Shown piece by piece: positions 57,983 through 64,000 of a stretch of 64,000 bases of DNA (position 1 is the first letter of the stretch; every line of letters starts with the position of its first letter). The notes under the pieces were generated by a model. That model was not told where the DNA came from. It ran no database searches and was given only the letters and a program-made list of their open reading frames with translations. Source of the DNA: Nakaseomyces glabratus. Lineage: Eukaryota > Ascomycota > Saccharomycetes > Saccharomycetales > Saccharomycetaceae. The position numbers and the translations under genes are program-made. The stretch spans positions 620,001 through 684,000 of the forward strand of contig NC_088956.1 of the NCBI RefSeq assembly GCF_010111755.1, in the 5' to 3' direction.

Positions 57983-59209
57983 ATGCTGGAAGATCCGTCA
58001 CTTCGATTACGGAAGGCAATCAAAGAAGGTAATTTACTGATAGTGAAAAGATTGTTGAGGAGGTTTCCAGACTTGCTCACGAACATAGATCCTTGTAATG
58101 GGTGGAGCTCGTTGCATTATGCATCATATCATGGTAGGTATCTGATCTGTGTGCTATTAATCCAATTGGGGCACGATAAAACTGAAGTGCTAAAGACCTT
58201 TAAAGGCAATACGTGTGTGCATCTGGCTTTGATGAATGGTCATGAGCAGACTACGCATCTGTTACTGCAGCACTTCCCCAGATTCATTAACAAAGCCGGT
58301 GAGCTAGGTAGAACTCCGACACATATTGCATGTATTCATGATTATTATCAATGTTTAAGTTTACTTATAGGAGTTGGAGCAAACCTTATGATGAAAGATG
58401 ATAAGGGCAATACACCACTGCATTTATGTCTAGAATTCGGGAGTACAAACTGTATGAAGATGCTGGTCAATGAAATACAGATCTCCGATGATTCAATAAG
58501 AAATAACGATAATTGGCGTCCTAGTGATGTAGCTAAGACAGTTGAATTGGCTAAGTTCTACAAAAAAATACGAAAGGAGAGTGCTGCAACTGATAATTTA
58601 AAGAAACCAAGCTTTCAATCTTTTAAAACCCCTGTTTTAACATCTAAGGCTGTTTTCGATGATGGTCCTTCACCGGTTTTAAGCATTAACTCTTCACAAA
58701 TTGGCAATACAGGAACTAATAATATCAATAATAGTCCTTTACCAAGGTTACAGGGTATCTTTACAAGTAGAAGACCTTCCGTTCCCACATTGAATGAAAT
58801 ACATAATGGAAACGACAGGAGCCCACTTTCAGGAGCAAACGCCTTTGGTTTATCAAAAAGTTCTAGCACAAGGTCTGCCTCTTCACCATCCCATATAGTA
58901 AGAAATAAATCGCTTACATATCTAGGTGTTAAAGACAAGCCAAGAATGGGAAAATTCGAAGTTAATACAGAAAGTGACAGCTCCAGATCTAACATATTTG
59001 GAGGAAGTGATAACAGTGCCTTGATTAATCGGTATTTGATTCCTAGTAAAAGCATTAATGCTGATGATGCTGCGACATCAGAGGACTCTTCAAAAGATCT
59101 AAACTCTCCCACATCTATCAGCTTCAATCCCCACAGACGTGTATCATTATTGAATATTCCAATATCAAAGCTAAGAAACGATGGTTCTACGAATGATCAA
59201 AATAACTGA
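57983..59209 (+). CDS. AVO2: TORC2 subunit Avo2 (ankyrin repeats)
   Basis: 408 residues (S. cerevisiae Avo2 has 426). The first 200 residues contain about five ankyrin repeats (for example GWSSLHYASYHGRYLICVLL, GRTPTHIACIHDYYQCLSLL and GNTPLHLCLEFGS). The rest is Ser/Asn-rich and disordered. Avo2 is a non-essential TORC2 component that binds Slm1/Slm2 at the plasma membrane. It is the last gene of the chromosome XIII-type block; the next gene GPA1 is convergent, only 64 bp away. Confidence 0.94.
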   Translation: MLEDPSLRLRKAIKEGNLLIVKRLLRRFPDLLTNIDPCNGWSSLHYASYHGRYLICVLLIQLGHDKTEVLKTFKGNTCVHLALMNGHEQTTHLLLQHFPRFINKAGELGRTPTHIACIHDYYQCLSLLIGVGANLMMKDDKGNTPLHLCLEFGSTNCMKMLVNEIQISDDSIRNNDNWRPSDVAKTVELAKFYKKIRKESAATDNLKKPSFQSFKTPVLTSKAVFDDGPSPVLSINSSQIGNTGTNNINNSPLPRLQGIFTSRRPSVPTLNEIHNGNDRSPLSGANAFGLSKSSSTRSASSPSHIVRNKSLTYLGVKDKPRMGKFEVNTESDSSRSNIFGGSDNSALINRYLIPSKSINADDAATSEDSSKDLNSPTSISFNPHRRVSLLNIPISKLRNDGSTNDQNN

Positions 59210-59273
59210 GAAGATGCATCTTTTGTTTATGTAGATAAGGATATTATAGATGGAAAATGTGAAGCTATAATGG

Positions 59274-60614
59274 TTATATGATACCACTTTTTTTTAGCTG
59301 CTGTTGTACCACCAAATCAGTAACGGCAGATAATACAAATTTCATTGTTTCAGTGTCGGTGGCACACGTTTGTTTTACGTATATTGGTTTATTGGATCTA
59401 TTGAGACTCAAGAATAACTTTTCAAAATATTTGATGCCCGCTTTTTCATCGCCAACTTTCCCTGGATAATCTGGGAAGTATTTGCGAATGGGCTCTCTTT
59501 TGACTTTCTCCTCGAACAAATCTACTTTGTTGAGAAAGAGAATAAATGGTGTATCTTTAAACCACCTTGAATTGATGAGCTTCTCGAACAGCATAATTGA
59601 TTCATGCATACGATTCACTGTACTGTCTTCAAAAAGCATTTGGTCGTACTCACTCAATGCTAGCACAAATAGGACAGCTGTGATTCCTTCAAAACAATGA
59701 ATCCATTTCTTCCTTTCAGACCTTTGACCACCGGCATCATAAACTTTGAATTTTGTTGATTCGATGTTAAATTGCGTCTCAGTTATACCTGTTGTTTTGA
59801 TTCTTCCTTTGAGTATATCTTCATCTGTGCATACATAATTGTTTTCCGAGAATCTTTCGACGTTGTCAAAATAGTAAGCCGCTGACGTTTCCAGCTGAAA
59901 CTCATTAGCACAGGCGAAGCATTGCTTTATCCCTCTATCTTTTAGCCACAGGTTGCTAATTGCTGCAGCAATCGTTTTATTGTTGACAGTTGGCGATTTG
60001 ATTTGTTTACTATTGATAAAGATGCTTCCGTCATCATTTTCATGTAGACCTTTAGATATCTCTTCTAAATTAAGTTTCTCATTATCATCATACGGGTATT
60101 GGAATGAATCCTCGAAGGCTTTTGCCTTACCAGTACTTTGACTTCTCCTTTTTAAGGCATATGTCTCCGAATATTTGATCACATAGTCATTTAAGAACCC
60201 TGAACCACCTGCAACGCTAGCATCAACATAATTGAGTGCCTTAGCAGAAAGTAGTACTCTTTTATGTTCAAATAAGTCAGGGTGATTTACTGGGTCATCG
60301 CAATCAAGGCTAATGCCAAGCTTACGTGCTTGCACTATTAAGATCTTCATCGATTGAATGACATCCGCCCATATAACCTGTGCATACTGTAGGCGTTCTT
60401 GATGACTAAAACCACCTTTGTGCAGCAACTTCAGCTGCTTTAATACAGTGGATTTACCAGATTCCCCAGCACCTAGCAACAAGAGTTTTATTTCATTCTT
60501 CTCTTTCTGTCTCTCCTTTAAGAGAGATTGTTCTATAATATCATTGGCTCTTTTGTTCTTTATAAATGGGTCATTCTCATCTTCATTACTGCTTGTGCTT
60601 ATTATGCACCCCAT
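59274..60614 (-). CDS. GPA1: Pheromone-pathway G protein alpha subunit Gpa1
   Basis: 446 residues (S. cerevisiae Gpa1 has 472). It begins MGCIIS: Gly2 for myristoylation and Cys3 for palmitoylation. Nucleotide-binding motifs are GAGESGKST (about 48-56), DAGGQRSERKKW and NKVD, with the late TCATDT motif. The helical domain holds the fungal Gpa1 insert (about 125-220) between the Ras-like parts. Gpa1 couples pheromone receptors to the mating MAPK cascade, sequestering Ste4/Ste18 until activated. TGAAACT near-matches to the pheromone element at 60836-60842 and 61190-61196 lie upstream. In S. cerevisiae GPA1 is on chromosome VIII next to TIM10, so a synteny break separates it from AVO2. Confidence 0.97.
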   Translation of the reverse strand: MGCIISTSSNEDENDPFIKNKRANDIIEQSLLKERQKEKNEIKLLLLGAGESGKSTVLKQLKLLHKGGFSHQERLQYAQVIWADVIQSMKILIVQARKLGISLDCDDPVNHPDLFEHKRVLLSAKALNYVDASVAGGSGFLNDYVIKYSETYALKRRSQSTGKAKAFEDSFQYPYDDNEKLNLEEISKGLHENDDGSIFINSKQIKSPTVNNKTIAAAISNLWLKDRGIKQCFACANEFQLETSAAYYFDNVERFSENNYVCTDEDILKGRIKTTGITETQFNIESTKFKVYDAGGQRSERKKWIHCFEGITAVLFVLALSEYDQMLFEDSTVNRMHESIMLFEKLINSRWFKDTPFILFLNKVDLFEEKVKREPIRKYFPDYPGKVGDEKAGIKYFEKLFLSLNRSNKPIYVKQTCATDTETMKFVLSAVTDLVVQQQLKKSGII

Positions 60615-61420
60615 AATTTGAATCTCAATTCAATACTGACGGATTCAATGGTTAGTATATAGAACTTGATTTCGTAAAATGCTGCTATAGAGAAAATTGT
60701 TAAGTATATAGTTCAATAAGTATAATAGTTGAATTTTAAAGGTGAAAATATCTGTTGGTTGTAAGATGCCGTTTTATATATAATGCATCTTATGACAATC
60801 GCCGAGAAAGGCTGACTCTGGTAAAATTATAGTTTTGAAACTTTTTACCCTTTAATTCATGTGGCTTGTTTGAGTCTTGATTTACAAACCTGACTTGCAT
60901 TTCAGAATTGGACAATTTGAGGTGATTGCTAAATATTATTGGTATTTAGATATTAGCTTTGTCACTTTCCCTCAATAATCTTGAGGTGAGTTATGAAGAA
61001 GCCAAGGGACATTCTTGCAATTAGCCCTTGGGAGAGTATTGGAAAGGTACAAATCTTACAATATTGCAAGTGCTTTTAACTGATAAACCTAGAGTAATTT
61101 ATTGATTACTTACGTTATGTTTTTAAACAATTTAATATTTTTCTTTATTGGATTTGAATGAATAAATATATACATGAGAGTGTGCTATATGAAACTAATA
61201 CACATTTAGACGAAAGAGTAGAACCACATGTAGGTACTGTGAATATTAAAACCTTCTCCTTCGTTGTCTGTTGTTGTAAATGCTGTATGCAAATGCAGTC
61301 GTGACAAAATGAGTACTGATGAAAGAATGTCTGGATTATCTAATAGCTCTAATTAAAACCGATAAGTGTGCTGTAAAAATAATGGGAAACTAGTAAGAGA
61401 AATTCAGTCTAGACACATGA
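60615..61420. other. GPA1 promoter / TIM10 3' flank
   Basis: 806 bp without a gene. It holds two TGAAACT near-PRE sites (60836-60842, 61190-61196) and a short inverted repeat CCAAGGG...CCCTTGG around 61003-61034. Otherwise AT-rich. Confidence 0.5.
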
Positions 61421-61702
61421 TTAGAACTTACCAGCAGCGTTGAAGGTTTGACCCAGTTTTTGCATGTTTTCACCAACCTTGACGTTTGTCTCGAAGTACT
61501 TCGCCACACATCTGTCCAAACAGTTAGCTTCGTTCTTATTCAAGTCACCCTCGTTATAAGCATTGTTGATACACTTGGTGTAACAGTTGGAGACCAATCT
61601 GTTGAACATATCGGTAACCAAATCCAACTCGGCCTCAGCAGCCTGGATCTTTTGCTGAGAAGAAAGTTGAGGAGCTCCACCACCTAGACCTAGGAAAGAC
61701 AT
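61421..61702 (-). CDS. TIM10: Small Tim chaperone Tim10
   Basis: 93 residues, the same length as S. cerevisiae Tim10 and highly similar. The twin CX3C motif is present (CYTKC and CLDRC), forming two intramolecular disulfides. With Tim9 it builds the hexameric intermembrane-space chaperone for carrier-protein import into mitochondria. The short N-terminus begins [20 protein letters not shown]. It lies next to GPA1 as in S. cerevisiae (YHR005C, YHR005C-A). Confidence 0.98.
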   Translation of the reverse strand: MSFLGLGGGAPQLSSQQKIQAAEAELDLVTDMFNRLVSNCYTKCINNAYNEGDLNKNEANCLDRCVAKYFETNVKVGENMQKLGQTFNAAGKF

Positions 61703-62032
61703 TGTTTATATTATTTTAGTTATTATTATTATAGTCGGTTAATTGCCTAATATGTAAGATATAACTAGGTTCTATAATGGAATTTATGGGGTTTTGTAAT
61801 TGAATTGTCCTTCAATTTCTAGTTCAAAAGAAAGAATTTTTCAGCTTTGAAGCTAGCGATGGTGTAGATTTACAGGTGATCAGTCACATGGAAGAGTGCA
61901 TTGATGGGTAATATATAATGCAGTAGTGCAATAATACTTAAAATGCTTAGGATATATTGTCTCTGTCAGAGTCTCTTAATTGGGTGGAAATATGTAGACC
62001 ATGTCTTGAAATTGCTTCTTTTTATTGCTATT
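61703..62032. other. TIM10 promoter / orphan gene 3' flank
   Basis: 330 bp with no recognised element. Confidence 0.5.
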
Positions 62033-62614
62033 TCATAGGAATTTTGTAGCTTTCCCATACGGCATTCTGGTGAACTTTGGTGGTTTTATGTCAAATGTAA
62101 TAGGTCTAGCTCTTTCCGAGCAATATGGGTTCAACTGTATTGATTTGTCTCGTTTGCTGAGGGGACTATCCCATGGATGGTTGTATGGTCTGAGCTTCAA
62201 TCGTGGCAGAGGGTCTGATCTGTAGGATTTTGTGAATTTCTTAGCTGTAAAACGACTTCTTTGCGTAGTGGATCGAACATATTGTACCTTGGGCTCTTGG
62301 TGTGCCCTGTAAGGTGTTTTGAATGGTTGTCTATGTTCCCTGCACTTTGTGGGGCAGCTCATACAATAACTTAGGGGGTTTGGTCCATTTCGAATAGGTG
62401 AAGACTTCGATATTGTTTTTAGAGTTAATGAGACGCTTGATAGCAACGAATTCTCTGATTCTCCAACGTCATTAATCTTTTTCTCAACTTTGTTCATCCT
62501 AGTTGTTATAGTCTTCTGGCTTTTTCTCACAAAGTCCTCAACTTTATCGTTCAGTTTGCGTTTGAACTCATGGCGCTTGCCATTTATCAGCGGTTTGTGG
62601 TTTATACGTCCCAT
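62033..62614 (-). CDS. Basic protein of unknown function, 193 residues
   Basis: I do not recognise this gene. The frame is intact from ATG 62614 to the stop at 62033. The protein is strongly basic (Lys/Arg-rich throughout), with no membrane segment. The N-terminal third (about 10-55) is heptad-like and may form a coiled coil. A Cys cluster CMSCPTKC sits at about residues 83-90, possibly a metal or structural site. The C-terminal part is Pro/Arg-rich and ordered-looking (PRLKLRPYNHPWDSPLSKRD). Nothing between TIM10 and STP2, or beside SEC11, in S. cerevisiae is an obvious counterpart. It is likely real given length and composition. Confidence 0.65.
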   Translation of the reverse strand: MGRINHKPLINGKRHEFKRKLNDKVEDFVRKSQKTITTRMNKVEKKINDVGESENSLLSSVSLTLKTISKSSPIRNGPNPLSYCMSCPTKCREHRQPFKTPYRAHQEPKVQYVRSTTQRSRFTAKKFTKSYRSDPLPRLKLRPYNHPWDSPLSKRDKSIQLNPYCSERARPITFDIKPPKFTRMPYGKATKFL

Positions 62615-63328
62615 GGAGATTTATTTACACTGTATGAATTTATTTACTAGTGATCTAGTCGTTTTACCACCAAATATATTACATGGCATTCAAATACTGG
62701 CGATTCCTATGCGAATAATATTTTCTGGACACAAAAGTGTGGGCTATAAACATACCATCATGTACTTGCTACTACTTTAAGGCTATATTAATTTGTACGC
62801 TATAATGCATATATGTTATTCTCATTGGGTCGGTACAGTCTTGTTAGTCTCTCAATTTCCCAATTCTATAACACATTCGCTGAGGTATTTCAAATTCACC
62901 GTAAGCCCTACAATACACATACAGATATCAAAATATTATAGATGGCCTCTATGCAACAAATACTTGAGCTTTGACTTGCAATTATATTAGATCAATGGTA
63001 TGGTAATGGATATCCCCATATTATGAGTTGCGCTGCAAGCATAATGATGCAGGTCATGTGATACAAATTCGATTGTGCAGCTGTTTTCTCTTGGAACTTC
63101 ACGATCACAGCGAAACATCAAACTGGGTTTTGGGAATAATATATTGATTGACTGGTCAATGGGAACAACCCCTGGTGAAGTTGTAGGTATACCGGGGAGC
63201 TCTTTCATTTTGGATAGTGTCGCCTGCACAGGTTTAAGGAAATTCAGAATTGCTCCGCTATACATCTGAAACACATACACACGCATAAAAGCATAAAAGC
63301 ATAGAAACATAGAAAAAATAGCAATACG
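62615..63328. other. Orphan gene-SEC11 divergent region
   Basis: 714 bp without a supportable gene. A short AAAAGCAT-type repeat lies at 63285-63303, just before the SEC11 start. The minus ORFs at 62987-63310 and 63244-63522 overlap SEC11 or its promoter and are shadows. Confidence 0.5.
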
Positions 63329-63841
63329 ATGAATCTAAGGTTGGAACTGAAACGGTTTTTGGCTCTGTGCTTCATGTTCTCCTCTGCATATATGACATGG
63401 AAGGCAATGTCCCTGGTGGCTAATTCACACTCGCCAATTGTTGTCGTGCTTTCGGGGTCTATGGAGCCTGCATTCCAGAGAGGTGATGTGTTGTTCCTGT
63501 GGAACAGGAACCAAAGAAACAAAGTGGGTGATATTGTGGTCTATGAAGTAGAAGGTAAACAGATCCCAATTGTGCATCGTGTCCTAAGGGAGCACTCACA
63601 TACCGCTAACCCAGGCAAGCAGTTCTTCTTGACCAAAGGTGACAACAATGCGGGTGACGACATCCCGCTGTACAGCGCAAGGAACATATATCTGAACAAG
63701 GAGAAGGACATTGTTGGCACAGTAGTTGCATACGTGCCATTGGTAGGCTACGCAACAATTTGGCTGAACGAGTCAGAGAAGGCAAAGTACGCCATCATGG
63801 GTCTGCTGGGTCTGTCCGCATTGCTGAGCGGCGAAGAGTAG
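63329..63841 (+). CDS. SEC11: Signal peptidase catalytic subunit Sec11
   Basis: 170 residues (S. cerevisiae Sec11 has 167). An N-terminal membrane segment (about 8-28) is followed by the catalytic Ser44 in [15 protein letters not shown] and His83 in QIPIVHRVL, with the [13 protein letters not shown] box carrying the conserved Asp residues. A C-terminal hydrophobic stretch ([12 protein letters not shown]) ends the protein. Sec11 is the type I signal peptidase S26-family subunit that cleaves signal sequences in the ER lumen with Spc1, Spc2 and Spc3. In S. cerevisiae it is on chromosome IX (YIR022W), so its neighbourhood here differs. GC content is higher than its flanks. Confidence 0.98.
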   Translation: MNLRLELKRFLALCFMFSSAYMTWKAMSLVANSHSPIVVVLSGSMEPAFQRGDVLFLWNRNQRNKVGDIVVYEVEGKQIPIVHRVLREHSHTANPGKQFFLTKGDNNAGDDIPLYSARNIYLNKEKDIVGTVVAYVPLVGYATIWLNESEKAKYAIMGLLGLSALLSGEE

Positions 63842-64000
63842 GCGAGCAAAAAGAACAGCCCAGGAATTGAATCACAAACTGTATAATACTAAGCTATAGA
63901 TATCTACATAAAGCTCCAATCTTCTAGGAATAATAGTAATTAGAAAAACCTTGTCACATGACTACTATGCTTATTCTTGCTGTTTTTCTTTTGTCAGTCT

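Overview
This window is nuclear DNA from a budding yeast of the Saccharomycetaceae, most likely a post-whole-genome-duplication species close to Nakaseomyces (Candida) glabratus. The protein genes are orthologues of Saccharomyces cerevisiae genes and almost all appear intronless. The three tRNA genes are yeast-like, and two carry the introns typical of yeast tRNA-Trp and tRNA-Phe. Intergenic DNA is AT-rich. Most genes follow the order of S. cerevisiae chromosome XIII from MIH1 (YMR036C) to AVO2 (YMR068W). Genes whose S. cerevisiae copies lie on the sister chromosome XI track (YKL069W, LHS1, DHR2) are interleaved, and several chromosome XIII genes (YET2, ERB1, FAR3, AAC1) are missing. That pattern fits differential gene loss after the duplication. 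The species call is inference from gene content and order.

Layout. 1-8.2 kb, all minus strand: the N-terminus of MIH1 (cut by the window edge), MSN2, CCS1, SUB1, ARA2. 8.2-13.6 kb: a 5.4-kb stretch with no supportable gene, ending at a tRNA-Trp gene. 13.9-24.1 kb: fRMsr (YKL069W-like), CSM3, NUP116, tRNA-His, IOC4, a small ORF, MCM1, ARG80. This block is inverted relative to both S. cerevisiae sister tracks, and a tRNA gene lies at each end of it (tRNA-Trp, tRNA-Phe). 24.8-35.5 kb: STB2 and STV1 (divergent, centred on a GC-rich promoter), LHS1, BUB2. 37.4-59.2 kb: FET3, SEN15, SAM37, RNA14, ARG7, DHR2, RIM9, AEP1, KAR5, SOV1, UBX4, AVO2, in S. cerevisiae order apart from DHR2. 59.3-63.8 kb: a new synteny segment with GPA1 and TIM10 (chromosome VIII in S. 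cerevisiae), an unrecognised 193-residue basic protein, and SEC11 (chromosome IX).

The genes are ordinary cellular functions rather than one pathway: stress and arginine/mating transcription factors (MSN2, ARG80, MCM1), iron uptake (FET3), arginine synthesis (ARG7), mating and karyogamy (GPA1, KAR5), mitochondrial import and expression (TIM10, SAM37, AEP1, SOV1), ER and secretion (LHS1, SEC11), V-ATPase (STV1), and RNA processing (SEN15, RNA14, DHR2).

I found no prophage, transposon, CRISPR array or obvious new molecular system. The points most worth a second look are the tRNA-bounded inversion, paired PAC boxes at ARG7 and DHR2, a palindromic pheromone-response element before KAR5, 10-bp periodic repeats upstream of MSN2, a DDEL rather than HDEL end on Lhs1, a small ORF with an apparent frameshift, and the orphan gene beside TIM10. 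Several starts were moved from upstream non-ATG codons to the first ATG (IOC4, ARG80, LHS1, BUB2, RNA14, DHR2, RIM9). For ARG7 the homologous internal ATG was preferred.
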